In this document: positions 25,122 to 34,659 of the stretch, one piece after another
Position numbering within the stretch: the stretch's first letter is position 1
Layout of the letters: each line of letters begins with the position of its first letter
NCBI GenBank assembly: GCA_943328975.2
Contig: CALQCC020000028.1
Span: 1 to 59,462, forward strand
Origin: Bordetella parapertussis
Lineage (GTDB): Bacteria > Acidobacteriota > Terriglobia > Bryobacterales > Bryobacteraceae
DNA length: 59,462 nt
Direction of reading: 5' to 3'
Notes under the pieces: generated by a model
What the model was told of the DNA's origin: nothing
What the model saw: the letters and a program-made list of their open reading frames with translations, nothing else
Database searches by the model: none
Position numbers and translations under genes: made by a program

Positions 25122-26519
25122 GTGGTATCTATCTTTATTGCGATCCTCACCTGTGCCGGAATCGGCTTCCTGTTCTGGATGGACCGGGATGACGTGCCCG
25201 TTTCCAACTGGGTATGGCTACCTTCGATCTGGCTGCTGATTGCCAGTTCCCGGCCGCTCAGTTCCTGGGTGACTTTTAGCGCTCCCGCAGGTCCCTACGA
25301 TCAATATATCGACGGGAGTCCGCTCGATCGCAATGTCCTGAGCTTTTTTCTGGCACTGGCGGTCTTCGTGCTCTACAAGAGGTCCAGAAAGGTCGTATCC
25401 ATCTATAGGGCAAATGGTCCTCTCATCCTGTTCTTCCTTTTTTGTGCGGTGAGCGCGCTTTGGTCCGATTACCCATTGGTGGTGCTCAAACGCTGGGTTC
25501 GCACCCTGGGCGACATCGCGATGATCCTGGTGATCCTTACCGAACCTAATTGGGCGGATGCGATGAAGAGGGTGTTGATGCGCGTTGGGTACGTTCTGAT
25601 TCCTCTATCGATTCTGTTTATTCGATTTTTCCCCGCGTTAGGACGATCCTATAGTGTTGGCGGTTCTCCGATGTGGACGGGCGTTGCCACCGACAAGAAT
25701 GCACTGGGGGCACTGTGCATGTTATTCGGCGTTGCGTTGCTGTGGCGAGGGCTATCCACCTATTCGCAACGGATCGCTAAGTTCCGGGGGCGCCGACTCA
25801 TCACCATCAGCCTACTGTTTGCGATGGTGTTGTATCTCCTGTTCATCGTCGATTCAAAGACGGCGCTTGCTTGTTTCCTCATGGCCAGCATTCTGATTGT
25901 AGTGACACTCGTCAAACTGTTCCGGGGAAAAGGCTTGGTGAGTCTGATGATGGCGGCGATGATCGCGGTCTGTTACAGCGTGCTCTTCCTTGGCGTGGGA
26001 AGCGGAGCTCTGGAAACGATGGGCCGGGATTCCAGCCTCACGGGCCGGTCGCAGGTTTGGCAGACGGTGCTGCCTTTCGCCGTGAATCCCTGGGTGGGGG
26101 CGGGGTACGAGAATTTCTGGATCGGTGAACGGATCAATCGGATCGTGGCCACGCTGGGAGCGGGATTGAACCAAGCGCACAACGGCTATATCGAGATTTA
26201 CCTGAATATCGGCTGGGTTGGTCTGGCGTTGCTGGGGATCGTGATCCTCAGCGGCTACTGGAACATCCTGCGCGGGTTGCGTACCGATCCGGAAATGGGC
26301 CGTCTGAAATTGGCGTTCTTCCTCATCTGCCTTATCTACAATTTCACCGAGGCATCTTTTAAGATGATGTCGCCGGTGTGGATCACCTTCTTGTGGGCCG
26401 TCATGGGGACACCCAAGCCCCGCGCCAAGGCGGTTCCGTCTCCGACCTACGTGCCCGAACTGCAAACGTCTCAGTGGAGCCAACTGAGCGATGCCCGCCC
26501 TTGGCAGGATCTCAGCTAA
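25122..26519 (+). CDS. O-antigen ligase/polymerase-like membrane protein (Wzy/WaaL)
   Basis: A 465-residue protein with about 10-12 membrane helices. The C-terminal half has the signature region of the Wzy_C/O-antigen ligase family: RSQVWQTVLPFAVNPWVGAG, then the conserved histidine in QAHNGYIEIYLNIGWVGL. It is the only polymerase-like protein in the cluster, so it is the best candidate for joining repeat units in the periplasm. The start is a GTG behind GAAAGG. Confidence 0.83.
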   Translation: MVSIFIAILTCAGIGFLFWMDRDDVPVSNWVWLPSIWLLIASSRPLSSWVTFSAPAGPYDQYIDGSPLDRNVLSFFLALAVFVLYKRSRKVVSIYRANGPLILFFLFCAVSALWSDYPLVVLKRWVRTLGDIAMILVILTEPNWADAMKRVLMRVGYVLIPLSILFIRFFPALGRSYSVGGSPMWTGVATDKNALGALCMLFGVALLWRGLSTYSQRIAKFRGRRLITISLLFAMVLYLLFIVDSKTALACFLMASILIVVTLVKLFRGKGLVSLMMAAMIAVCYSVLFLGVGSGALETMGRDSSLTGRSQVWQTVLPFAVNPWVGAGYENFWIGERINRIVATLGAGLNQAHNGYIEIYLNIGWVGLALLGIVILSGYWNILRGLRTDPEMGRLKLAFFLICLIYNFTEASFKMMSPVWITFLWAVMGTPKPRAKAVPSPTYVPELQTSQWSQLSDARPWQDLS

Positions 26520-26560
26520 CTTCCGCATCGCAGCAAGCCCCCTCGGGGTCATCGAAAACA

Positions 26561-28000
26561 ATGTTGTTCAATTCCCTCGAATTCGCGATCTTCTTTCCGG
26601 TCGTCACAGCGATTTACTTCCTACTGCCCCAACTGTGGCGGGTGCGGTGGCTGCTGGCGGCCAGCTGTTTCTTCTACATGGCCTTTATTCCGGCCTATAT
26701 TGCCATCCTGTTCGTCACTATCCTGATCGACTACGTCGCCGGTATCTATATTGAGAAAGTCCAAGGCCGGCGCCGGAACGTGCTGCTGTGGGTCAGTATT
26801 GTTTCCACATGCATTGTGCTGTTCGTGTTCAAGTATTTCAATTTCTTTGCCGATACCTTCGTGGGCGGGGCTGGACTTCTAGGCTGGCGCTTACCTCCCG
26901 TGGTGGTGAAGATCATTTTACCCGTCGGGCTGTCTTTTCATACCTTCCAAAGCCTGAGCTATGTGATCGAAGTTTACCGGGGCCACCAAAAGGCGGAGCG
27001 GGACTTCATCGTGTATGCGACCTACGTGATGTTTTTCCCCCAACTGGTGGCTGGACCCATTGAGCGCCCGCAGAATCTCTTGCATCAATTCCGGGAAGAG
27101 CACCGCTTCGACTATGTCAACGTGACCAGCGGTCTCAAGCGCATGGCGTGGGGTCTGTTCAAGAAGTTGGTCGTGGCGGATCGCCTGGCCTTGTATGTGG
27201 GCGATGTGTACGGCTCGCCGCGCGACCATAACGGTCTGCAACTGACGCTGGGCACCGTCTTTTTTGCGTATCAAATTTATTGCGATTTCTCTGGCTATTC
27301 CGACATCGCCATCGGCGGCGCGCAAGTCCTGGGCTTCAAGTTGATGGAAAACTTTCGCACGCCCTATGCGTCCAAGTCCGTCTCGGAATTCTGGCGGCGC
27401 TGGCATATTTCGCTGTCTACGTGGTTCAAAGACTATCTGTACCTTCCGCTTGGTGGCAGCAGGGTGAATCTGGGGCGGCATGTGGCGAACCTCTTGATCA
27501 CCTTTGGAGTGAGCGGACTGTGGCACGGTGCAAACTGGACGTACGTAGTCTGGGGCTTGCTGAACGGGGCGTATCTGGTGGCGGGCTCGCTGACGAAGAC
27601 CTGGCGCGACGGCCTGTGGGGTTCCATCGGACTCACGCCGGACACGTTGTCCCGTCAGTGGATCATGCGGGCGACAACATTCTTGTTGATCTGCGGAGCC
27701 TGGATCTTGTTCCGGGCAAATAGCTTGGCGGACGCGGGCTACATCATGACGCACCTTGCCAGCGGCTGGGATCTGCAAGCCATCAAAACTACGCAGTTTA
27801 CACTTCGGCAACTTCTGGTGGCCGCCGTCGCGATTTTCGTGCTTGAAATCGGCCAGCATTGGGTGGGCGAATCCGCCGGCCCTAATTTGTTGGGCCGGGC
27901 TCCCGCGCCGCTGCGGTGGGCGGCTTACGCCGCTTGCGTGCTTCTGGTGATGATGTTCGGTGTCTACCAAATGACGCAGTTCATCTATTTTCAATTCTAA
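26561..28000 (+). CDS. MBOAT-family O-acyltransferase, AlgI-like
   Basis: A 479-residue membrane-bound O-acyltransferase. The start MLFNSLEFAIFFPVVTAIYF is typical for AlgI/DltB relatives. FWRRWHISLSTWFKDYLYLP near residue 272 and SGLWHGANWTYVVWGLLNG with the catalytic histidine near 320 are both intact. It should pass acyl groups across the inner membrane for O-acetylation of the exopolysaccharide. The open frame continues upstream to 26378, but that part overlaps the polymerase gene and is not homologous. The AlgJ-like partner follows after 8 bp. Confidence 0.9.
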   Translation: MLFNSLEFAIFFPVVTAIYFLLPQLWRVRWLLAASCFFYMAFIPAYIAILFVTILIDYVAGIYIEKVQGRRRNVLLWVSIVSTCIVLFVFKYFNFFADTFVGGAGLLGWRLPPVVVKIILPVGLSFHTFQSLSYVIEVYRGHQKAERDFIVYATYVMFFPQLVAGPIERPQNLLHQFREEHRFDYVNVTSGLKRMAWGLFKKLVVADRLALYVGDVYGSPRDHNGLQLTLGTVFFAYQIYCDFSGYSDIAIGGAQVLGFKLMENFRTPYASKSVSEFWRRWHISLSTWFKDYLYLPLGGSRVNLGRHVANLLITFGVSGLWHGANWTYVVWGLLNGAYLVAGSLTKTWRDGLWGSIGLTPDTLSRQWIMRATTFLLICGAWILFRANSLADAGYIMTHLASGWDLQAIKTTQFTLRQLLVAAVAIFVLEIGQHWVGESAGPNLLGRAPAPLRWAAYAACVLLVMMFGVYQMTQFIYFQF

Positions 28001-28008
28001 GAACCCAC

Positions 28009-29037
28009 ATGTTAGAGCAAGCAAACAAGGTTGGAGAGGCTGGCGGGACGATGGGCGCGGCGGGTGCGGTCCGGCGGGTGAGTCTGTTTTTTGTGTTGCT
28101 CATCGCACTCATCTTCGGGTGGGACGCGATGATCACCTTCGGGCTGCGGCATGTGGAGACAGGGCTTTATGGCGTCTCGAACAAGGTCATGCAGGGGCAA
28201 GTGAATGCGCAGATCGTGATTAGCGGTTCCTCGAGGGCTCGCTCGCACTATGATCCTCGTATCATCGAAACGCAGACCGGTCGAAGTGGCTTCAATTTGG
28301 GGCTGAACGGATCGCAAACGGATATGCAACTGGCGGTGCTCCGGGCCTATTTGGAACACAACCGGAAACCCGAGATGGTGCTCCACAATCTCGATGGGTT
28401 CTCGTTCGAAGCCACGCGGAGAGTCTACAACCCCGGACAGTACGTTCCGTATCTTTACGAGAATGCGTTGTACCAGCCACTGCAGGCCATCGATCCGAAT
28501 ACTTTCAGACGGCGTTATCTGCCTGTCTATGGATATGTCGTGGATGATATGAGCTTTTCCTGGATGCTGGGTCTGGCGCGGCTGTTCGGCTGGAACCCGG
28601 CGGAAGATCATTTCCAGGGTTTCAATCCGCGTTCCACGGAGTGGACAGATGAGTTTCAGCGTTTCAAGGTTGCGAATCCCATGGGGGTAAGTTGGCCCAT
28701 CGATCCTGAGGGTGTCCGGGATGTGGAAGCACTGCTGCGCATGTGCCAGGAAAAGAATATCAAACTTGTCCTGGTCTACTCGCCCGAATTCTTGGAGATG
28801 CAGAAATTGACGCAGAACCGGGAGCAGATATTTGACAGGTTTCGTGGGCTCGCGATGCGCTACCAGGTTTCGTTTTGGGATTACAGCGATTGGAAGTATG
28901 CCGGTTCCACGGAGTACTTTCAGAACTCCCAGCACCTGAACGCCAAGGGGGCCACCGTATTCTCCCAAGATCTGGCGAATCGGCTACAAGGCGGCTTCGA
29001 GATGCAAGCCGAGGGTGCCATGCGGTCCGCAAAATGA
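28009..29037 (+). CDS. SGNH-like periplasmic protein, probable AlgJ/AlgX-type partner
   Basis: A 342-residue protein with an N-terminal membrane anchor (VSLFFVLLIALIFGWDAMI, residues about 24-42) and a periplasmic domain. ISGSSRARSHYDP near residue 70 fits the SGNH nucleophile block with the catalytic serine, and QNSQHLNAKGATVFS near 305 fits the late histidine block. Following directly on the MBOAT gene, it probably receives the acetyl group and places it on the polymer. Divergence from named families is considerable, so the exact family is not certain. Confidence 0.72.
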   Translation: MLEQANKVGEAGGTMGAAGAVRRVSLFFVLLIALIFGWDAMITFGLRHVETGLYGVSNKVMQGQVNAQIVISGSSRARSHYDPRIIETQTGRSGFNLGLNGSQTDMQLAVLRAYLEHNRKPEMVLHNLDGFSFEATRRVYNPGQYVPYLYENALYQPLQAIDPNTFRRRYLPVYGYVVDDMSFSWMLGLARLFGWNPAEDHFQGFNPRSTEWTDEFQRFKVANPMGVSWPIDPEGVRDVEALLRMCQEKNIKLVLVYSPEFLEMQKLTQNREQIFDRFRGLAMRYQVSFWDYSDWKYAGSTEYFQNSQHLNAKGATVFSQDLANRLQGGFEMQAEGAMRSAK

Positions 29038-29166
29038 CAACAGCGTGGGTTCTTGGCATTCGGCGTGCACACAAGGGGTAGAGACAGACGCCAAGCCCAT
29101 GGATTCCCGTTGGGATCCAAGGCATAGGCGGAAGAATTTCCCGGCTCGCCGGTAAAAGGTGCCTGG

Positions 29167-29212
29167 GAAGTCGGCTAGAGAAGTCGGCTAGAGAAGTCGG
29201 CTAGAGAAGTCG
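29167..29212. repeat. 13-bp tandem repeat, about 3.5 copies
   Basis: The unit GAAGTCGGCTAGA occurs exactly three times in a row (29167-29179, 29180-29192, 29193-29205) with a 7-bp partial fourth copy. The copies are identical, which points to recent expansion or to a conserved regulatory array. Confidence 0.85.
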
Positions 29213-29286
29213 AAGGACGTGGGCGTTCTAGGACGTTCTGCGGGCCAGGACTGCTAATGGAGTTGGATTAGAGTCAAGTCCGTGCT

Positions 29287-29311
29287 CATGGTCCCTGAGG
29301 ATGGGACCATG
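29287..29311. promoter_or_regulatory. Inverted repeat upstream of the beta-helix gene
   Basis: CATGGTCCC (29287-29295) and GGGACCATG (29303-29311) are exact reverse complements around a 7-bp spacer; one more T-A pair extends the arms. No T-run follows, so it is more likely an operator or RNA hairpin than a terminator. Confidence 0.4.
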
Positions 29312-29406
29312 ATGTATTTGGTGCGAGGGTGGAGTGAACATTCTCGCGAGCCATGCGTCCGGGGATCGAGATGATGGATCGCTGCCGTTTGGGCTAAAGG
29401 ACAGAG

Positions 29407-30771
29407 ATGAACAAACTACCGCTACTACTTCTAATTTGCATGATGCCGGCTTTTGCGATTACCTGCTCTGGGGACATTACCAGCGCTCTGCAAGCAGCTG
29501 TGAACTCGGCGGCGGACGGAACGACCATCCCCATCACGGCGGGTAGCTGCAGTATGGGTGGGGTTCGTTGGGCCAATAAAAATATTACGATCCTGGGGGC
29601 CGGTAAAGATCTGACGATCATTACTGCGTCGAGTGGCTTTGAGGTCACCATTAGCAGCACGGCAAAAGCAGCCTGGCGCCTGAGTGGCTTCACGTTGCAA
29701 TCGTCGACAGCGGCGCGAGCTGCGTTGCAGATCAATGCGGCGGATGCGCCGTCCTACACCTATGGCTGGAGAGTGGACCACGTCAACTTCAACTACACGG
29801 GCGATACTCCATCGGGCGGCATCATTATTTACGGCGCCACCTACGGGTTATTCGATAGCTGCGATTTCTCCTTCATTCATTCGGTTTGGATTTATTACGA
29901 GATGGCCCACTACACCGGCAGCAGCACGGCCGATCCGAATTACGAGCAGTGCTGGGGCTCCCCCACGATCACGCAAGTGTGTGGACGGTATAATTTGTCG
30001 CTGCCGCTGGATCTAGGGACCGAGAAGGCCATCTATTTCGAAGATTCCACGTTTACCTCGAAGGCCGCCGGGCAGGCCTTTTTCGATACCTCCTACGGCG
30101 GGGCGAGGGTGGTGTTCCGGAATAGTGTGTTGACGGGCGGGTTCCTGTATGCGCATTGGACACGCACCGGCGAGATCAATCTCTTCAAGATAGAGTTGTA
30201 CAACAACACAATCGTGGGAAACGCGAATTGGAACGAATACCCGGTGCGTTTCGAGGGTGGCACGGGCGTTATCTTTAACAACCAGGTAACCGGCTATAGT
30301 GGCGGCTGGTTCGTGGACGACCGGCGCGGCGGAGGGGGTGAGAGTTCGGGCATTCTTTCCTCTTGCGATGGGACCAAGGCGTGGGATGGAAACGCAGGCG
30401 ATGCGTCCGCACCGGGGTGGCCTTGTCTAGGCCAGATCGGCAGGACTTTCGGAAAGACATGGGCGCAGATCCGGGCCGGAGATAAACTTGGCTCGGCACC
30501 GATGTACGCGTGGAATAACGGAGCACAGGCCGGATGCAAGACGGGTGTGTCGTGCACAAACGCGACCAATATCTTCGTCGGATGGGGAAGCACGGCTTAT
30601 GTGAAATCGACGCCCCATGCAAATGGTGAGGTCGATTTTGTGAACAACGGCACGACACCCAAACCGGGATACACGCCCTACACTTATCCTCATCCGCTCC
30701 GGGCAACCGGAACTGGGGGAGGCAGTCAGCCGCCCATTCCGCCCCCGGGCATGAGCGCGGTGGTCCGCTAA
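29407..30771 (+). CDS. Secreted right-handed beta-helix protein
   Basis: A 454-residue protein with a signal peptide (KLPLLLLICMMPAFA). The body is rich in short strand repeats typical of right-handed beta-helix proteins: ITILGAGKDLTIITASSGFE, VDHVNFNYTGDTPSGG, LFDSCDFSFIHS, ENALYxx-like turns and IELYNNTIVGNANW. Such folds occur in pectate lyases, epimerases and carbohydrate-binding surface proteins. No catalytic triad could be identified, so it may cut, epimerise or simply bind the exported polysaccharide. A Pro-rich tail (QPPIPPPGM) closes the protein. It has its own upstream region. Confidence 0.7.
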   Translation: MNKLPLLLLICMMPAFAITCSGDITSALQAAVNSAADGTTIPITAGSCSMGGVRWANKNITILGAGKDLTIITASSGFEVTISSTAKAAWRLSGFTLQSSTAARAALQINAADAPSYTYGWRVDHVNFNYTGDTPSGGIIIYGATYGLFDSCDFSFIHSVWIYYEMAHYTGSSTADPNYEQCWGSPTITQVCGRYNLSLPLDLGTEKAIYFEDSTFTSKAAGQAFFDTSYGGARVVFRNSVLTGGFLYAHWTRTGEINLFKIELYNNTIVGNANWNEYPVRFEGGTGVIFNNQVTGYSGGWFVDDRRGGGGESSGILSSCDGTKAWDGNAGDASAPGWPCLGQIGRTFGKTWAQIRAGDKLGSAPMYAWNNGAQAGCKTGVSCTNATNIFVGWGSTAYVKSTPHANGEVDFVNNGTTPKPGYTPYTYPHPLRATGTGGGSQPPIPPPGMSAVVR

Positions 30772-30910
30772 CCCATTTGTTTGCCGGCTGGAAGGGCCGT
30801 TTGGCTCTTCCAGGCCGGGATTCCCCGGGATTCACTCTTCGACCCAATCTCATTAAGAACCGAGGCGCCCTACGCCTCCACCGTTTCTCTGCCGAAAAGA
30901 GAAGTACGGC

Positions 30911-31690
30911 ATGTCGATCGCACACTACCGGACCCGGTTGCAGTCTAAGTATTTCAGGACCTGCGCCCGCTACTTGTTCCGCCGTCCTTTCGCTATTGAA
31001 AGCACCAGGCCGCTGATCTCCTTTACCTTTGATGATTTCCCGCACACGGCGTTTTCGGTGGGCGGGGCCATTCTTCAGAAATATGGTGTCGCCGGGACCT
31101 ACTATGTGTCGCTGGGTTTGGCCGGTAAGAATGATGCCAGTGGACCCATGTTCGGGGTGGACGATTTGACTTCCTTGCGAGAGCAGGGTCATGAGTTGGG
31201 TTGCCATACCTACGGGCACTTCGATTCCTCGGGGACCAAGCCGAGTGTATTTTTGGAATCGGTACGAGCGAACCAACAGGCCCTCAACACGCTCCTTCCC
31301 GGAGAGATCTTCCGGACGTTCTCCTATCCCAAGAGCGCTCCACGCGGGCGCACCAAACAAGTGACAGCGCCACGTTTCGAATGCTGCCGGGGCGGAGGCC
31401 AGACCTTCAACGCCGGTGTCGCGGACCTCAACTATCTGGGCGCCTTCTTTATCGAGCAGGCTCACGGGGACCTGGCCGCGATGCAGAGCATGATTGACCA
31501 GAACAATGCGGCCAAGGGTTGGCTGATCTTTGCCACCCACGATATTTGCGATCGCCCCTCTCCGTACGGATGCACGCCACAAGTGTTTGAAGCGGTGGTT
31601 CAATACGCGGCCCAATCGGGAGCTACCCTGCTTCCGGTGACCAAGGCTCTGGAGGCCTTGCGCCAGAAAGTTCCGAGGCAGGGAGAATGA
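30911..31690 (+). CDS. Polysaccharide deacetylase (NodB-type)
   Basis: A 259-residue carbohydrate esterase 4-type protein. SFTFDDFP supplies Asp41 and Asp42, and GCHTYGHFD contains the metal-binding His99 and His103. FSYPKSAPRG fits motif 3, and WLIFATHDI supplies the late histidine. No clear signal peptide is present, so the substrate may be a lipid-linked unit, unless the short hydrophobic N-terminus serves export. It overlaps the following glycosyltransferase by 4 bp. Confidence 0.85.
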   Translation: MSIAHYRTRLQSKYFRTCARYLFRRPFAIESTRPLISFTFDDFPHTAFSVGGAILQKYGVAGTYYVSLGLAGKNDASGPMFGVDDLTSLREQGHELGCHTYGHFDSSGTKPSVFLESVRANQQALNTLLPGEIFRTFSYPKSAPRGRTKQVTAPRFECCRGGGQTFNAGVADLNYLGAFFIEQAHGDLAAMQSMIDQNNAAKGWLIFATHDICDRPSPYGCTPQVFEAVVQYAAQSGATLLPVTKALEALRQKVPRQGE

Positions 31691-32592
31691 AGGAGTCCGT
31701 GAATACCCCAATGCCGCGTTACGTCCTGGTCACACCGGCGCGGAACGAAGAGGACTTTATTGAACTGACCCTCCAGTCGGTGGTCTCGCAAACGCTGCTG
31801 CCGGTCCGCTGGATCATTGTGAGCGACGGGTCCACCGATCGGACCGAGGAGATTGTTGAGCGCTACGCGGCGCAGCACGAATGGATCGAGCTGGTAAAGA
31901 GGCCGGTTCGCCAGGAACGTCATTTTGGCGGCAAGGTGGACTGTTTCAATACAGGTTTTGCACGCCTGGCCGGCTTGGAGTATGACATTGTGGGCAGCTT
32001 GGACGGCGACCTTTCGTTCCAGCCTGGATATTTCGCCTTTCTCCTGGAGCGTTTCGCGGAAGATCCGCGCCTGGGCCTCGCGGGCACGCCGTTTGAAGAA
32101 AATGGCCGGACCTACGACTACCGTTACACCAGCAAGGACCATGTCTCGGGAGCTTGTCAATTGTTCCGCCGCGAATGTTTTGCGGCGATCGGCGGCTACG
32201 TTCCCCTCAAGGGCGGCGGGATCGACAGCGTGGCCGTGATGACGGCGCGCATGAAGGGGTGGCACACCCAGACCTTCACCGAATTCGTCACCAAGCATCA
32301 TCGTCCCATGGGCACCGGAAGCGGCGGAGGTCAAGTGGCGGCGAGTTTCCGTCTGGGACAGAGGGCCTACCGGTTGGGTTGGCACCCGGCATGGCAGGCG
32401 TTCCGTTCGGTCTACCAGTTGACGAAGGCTCCGTATGTGGCCGGAGGGGCGGCTTTGTTCCTGGGCTATAGCTACGCTTTTCTGCGCGGTGAGGAGCGTC
32501 CCATCTCGCAAGAACTTATCGATTTCCAGCGCCGGGATCAGATGCAACGCCTGCGTCGCTTCTTCAAGCTGGGAGAAGGCAAAGGCCGCTAG
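31687..32592 (+). CDS. Family 2 glycosyltransferase
   Basis: A 301-residue GT-A glycosyltransferase. YVLVTPARNEEDFIELTLQS opens the domain, WIIVSDGSTDRTEEIVERY follows, and VGSLDGDLSFQPGYF contains the DGD metal motif. A hydrophobic stretch near residue 255 (YVAGGAALFLGYSYAFL) suggests membrane contact. It starts at the ATG overlapping the deacetylase stop. Confidence 0.84.
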   Translation: MKESVNTPMPRYVLVTPARNEEDFIELTLQSVVSQTLLPVRWIIVSDGSTDRTEEIVERYAAQHEWIELVKRPVRQERHFGGKVDCFNTGFARLAGLEYDIVGSLDGDLSFQPGYFAFLLERFAEDPRLGLAGTPFEENGRTYDYRYTSKDHVSGACQLFRRECFAAIGGYVPLKGGGIDSVAVMTARMKGWHTQTFTEFVTKHHRPMGTGSGGGQVAASFRLGQRAYRLGWHPAWQAFRSVYQLTKAPYVAGGAALFLGYSYAFLRGEERPISQELIDFQRRDQMQRLRRFFKLGEGKGR

Positions 32593-32614
32593 TCCGGTCT
32601 GAAATGTCCACCTC

Positions 32615-33451
32615 ATGATCCCCAAGCGAATCATTCAAACCGGTCCGCCACGGCTGCCCTTGCTGCTGCAGTCCGCCATGGTCAACGTCAAGGCTCTGCA
32701 TCCGGATTTTGACTACCAGTTCTTCGACGACGCGATGATCGTCGCGTTTTTGGAACAGTATTTCCCTCAGTATCGAGCGGACTATGATAGCTTCCGCTTC
32801 CGGATTCAGAAGTACGATTTCTTTCGCTACCTGGCGGTCTATCAATTTGGGGGCTTCTACCTGGACTTGGATGTGTTCCTGGCCGAGAGCTTACACCCTC
32901 TGCTGGACTCTTCGAGCGTCTTTTCATTCGAAGAACTCGCGCTGAGCCGGTACTTCGAACAGCAGTTCGGGATGGACTGGCAGATCGGCAACTATGCGTT
33001 CGGCGCCGAAGCGGGGAATCTGTTTCTGGCGGCCGTCATCGAAAATTGCCTACGTGCCAAGAAGGATCCCTCTTGGTCTCTGCCGATGATGAAGGGAACC
33101 CCTTCCAGCATGCAGTCGGACTTCTATATTTTGAATACGACCGGCCCGGGAATGCTCTCGCGCACCTTCGCGGAGAACCCGCAATTGGTCGAGCATATCA
33201 ACGTGCTTTTTCCAGAGGACGTCTGCGACCGCGGGACCTGGCACCAGTTCGGTAGCTTCGGAGTTCATCACATGGCGGGATCGTGGCGGAAGCAAGGGAA
33301 CTTTCTTGCCCGCCGTCTGACCCGGTTGTGGGAACAGAGGACCGAACGCAGAGTTCTGAACGAGGGCCGGACGCGCGGTAAGACCCGCAGCGTGCGGGTC
33401 GGCGCGGGCCGCCTCCAACCCGGAGCCGCGCAGGGGAGCGTGCTGCGATGA
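32615..33451 (+). CDS. Glycosyltransferase with DXD motif, GT32/capsular type
   Basis: A 278-residue protein starting IPKRIIQTG, like OCH1-type family 32 enzymes. The DXD motif YLDLDV has Asp84 and Asp86 after RYLAVYQFGGF. A late NTTGPGMLSRTF also matches the family. Family members often add mannose or galactose, but the sugar here is unknown. The C-terminal 30 residues are basic and poorly conserved. It overlaps the next gene by 4 bp. Confidence 0.82.
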   Translation: MIPKRIIQTGPPRLPLLLQSAMVNVKALHPDFDYQFFDDAMIVAFLEQYFPQYRADYDSFRFRIQKYDFFRYLAVYQFGGFYLDLDVFLAESLHPLLDSSSVFSFEELALSRYFEQQFGMDWQIGNYAFGAEAGNLFLAAVIENCLRAKKDPSWSLPMMKGTPSSMQSDFYILNTTGPGMLSRTFAENPQLVEHINVLFPEDVCDRGTWHQFGSFGVHHMAGSWRKQGNFLARRLTRLWEQRTERRVLNEGRTRGKTRSVRVGAGRLQPGAAQGSVLR

Positions 33452-34659
33452 AAGCCTGTATGGTCGCGTATGCCTTCTATGAAGGCGACAATCGTGTGCG
33501 CCGCTATGCTGAGTCCCTGGTGCAGAGGGGCGATCAAGTAGAAGCAATCGCGCTGCGGCGTCCCGGTCAAGCCGCGTACGAAGTGATCCGGGGCGTTCAG
33601 GTGTACCGGATCCAAGAACGTTCCATCAATGAAAGCGGGCCTCTCAGCTATCTGGTGAAGCTGTTACTTTTCTTCTTCCGGTCTACAGCGCTGTTGGCCT
33701 GGCGGCATCTTCACACTCCCTACGGCTTGATTCACGTCCACTCTGTGCCGGACTTCCAGGTCTTCTCGACGATTGTGCCGCGATTGCTGGGAGCCAAAGT
33801 CATTCTGGATATCCATGACATTGTTCCTGAGTTCTATGCGGGCAAGTTCAACGTGTCGGAGAAGTCGCTGGTGTTCCGCGCGCTGCTGCTAGTCGAGCGT
33901 CTGTCGATCGCTTTCTCCAGCCACGTCATCATCGCGAACCATCTGTGGGAGACCAAACTTCTCCAGCGCGCGGTGCGGACTGAAAAGTGTACGCCGATGA
34001 TCAACTACCCGGACCTCTCGATCTTCTTCCAGCGTCCCCGTGGCGACAGTTTCCCCGGCCGTTTCGTGCTGTGTTACCCCGGGTCTCTCAATTGGCACCA
34101 GGGGCTCGATGTGGCGATTCGCGCGATGGAACTGACACGCACGCAGGTGCCAGAAGCGTTCCTGCTGATCATCGGAGATGGGCCGGAGCGGGAAGCGTTG
34201 CGCGCGTCCATTCGCGAAGCGAAGCTCGAAGACAGGGTGGAGCTGCGCGATCGCATGCCGCTGGAAAAGATCGCCGAGGTGATGGCGTCGGTCGACCTGG
34301 GGGTGGTTCCCAAACGGAGCGATTCCTTTGGGAACGAGGCGTTCAGCACCAAGATCATGGAGTTCATGGCCATGGGCGTCCCGGTTCTGGCTTCGGAGAC
34401 AAAGATCGACCGGTATTATTTCAATGACGATTTGGTTCATTTCTTCAAGTCCGGCGATGCGGAGGATCTGGCGAAAAAGATCGTCGAACTGGTGCGCGAT
34501 GCGGCCCGGCGAGAGACGTTGCGGAAAAACGCCGCCGTGTTTATCGCCAAGAATACTTGGGATGTAAAGAAGCAGGAATACTTGAATCTAGTAGAACGTC
34601 TCACGGGCCCTGCTCGGGGCCAGGATGCAGCGCGGAGTTATGGCGACACCATTGCGTAA
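33448..34659 (+). CDS. Family 4 glycosyltransferase
   Basis: A 403-residue GT-B enzyme. The N-terminal domain starts ACMVAYAFYEGDNRVRRYAE and holds IHVHSVPDFQVF and LDIHDIVPEFYAG. The donor-binding domain has LCYPGSLNWHQGLDVAI, LLIIGDGPEREALR and FGNEAFSTKIMEFMAMGVPV in place of the usual E-x7-E. The overall pattern resembles fucosyl- or GlcNAc-transferring relatives of WbuB type. It overlaps the next gene by 20-35 bp depending on the start chosen there. Confidence 0.86.
   Translation: MKACMVAYAFYEGDNRVRRYAESLVQRGDQVEAIALRRPGQAAYEVIRGVQVYRIQERSINESGPLSYLVKLLLFFFRSTALLAWRHLHTPYGLIHVHSVPDFQVFSTIVPRLLGAKVILDIHDIVPEFYAGKFNVSEKSLVFRALLLVERLSIAFSSHVIIANHLWETKLLQRAVRTEKCTPMINYPDLSIFFQRPRGDSFPGRFVLCYPGSLNWHQGLDVAIRAMELTRTQVPEAFLLIIGDGPEREALRASIREAKLEDRVELRDRMPLEKIAEVMASVDLGVVPKRSDSFGNEAFSTKIMEFMAMGVPVLASETKIDRYYFNDDLVHFFKSGDAEDLAKKIVELVRDAARRETLRKNAAVFIAKNTWDVKKQEYLNLVERLTGPARGQDAARSYGDTIA

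Larger units (their letters stand above)
29038..29406. other. Intergenic region with tandem repeats and an inverted repeat
   Basis: This 369-bp region is the longest gap in the exopolysaccharide cluster. It has no convincing gene. It contains a 13-bp tandem repeat (29167-29212), a 9-bp perfect inverted repeat (29287-29311) and a repeated GACGTTCT-like motif near 29215-29240. It separates the acetylation genes from the beta-helix gene and probably holds a promoter. Confidence 0.5.

Noticed and set aside
26918-28024. Antisense open frame of 368 codons opposite the MBOAT gene
   Set aside because: The sense strand encodes an intact AlgI-like protein; the antisense translation shows no family features.
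29167-29212. Tandem repeats considered as a CRISPR array
   Set aside because: Units are directly adjacent 13-mers without spacers, and no cas genes are present.
30275-31711. Long antisense open frame of 478 codons opposite the beta-helix and deacetylase genes
   Set aside because: It lies exactly opposite genes with clear motifs, its translation is Arg/Pro/His-rich without domains, and GC-rich DNA often produces such shadows.
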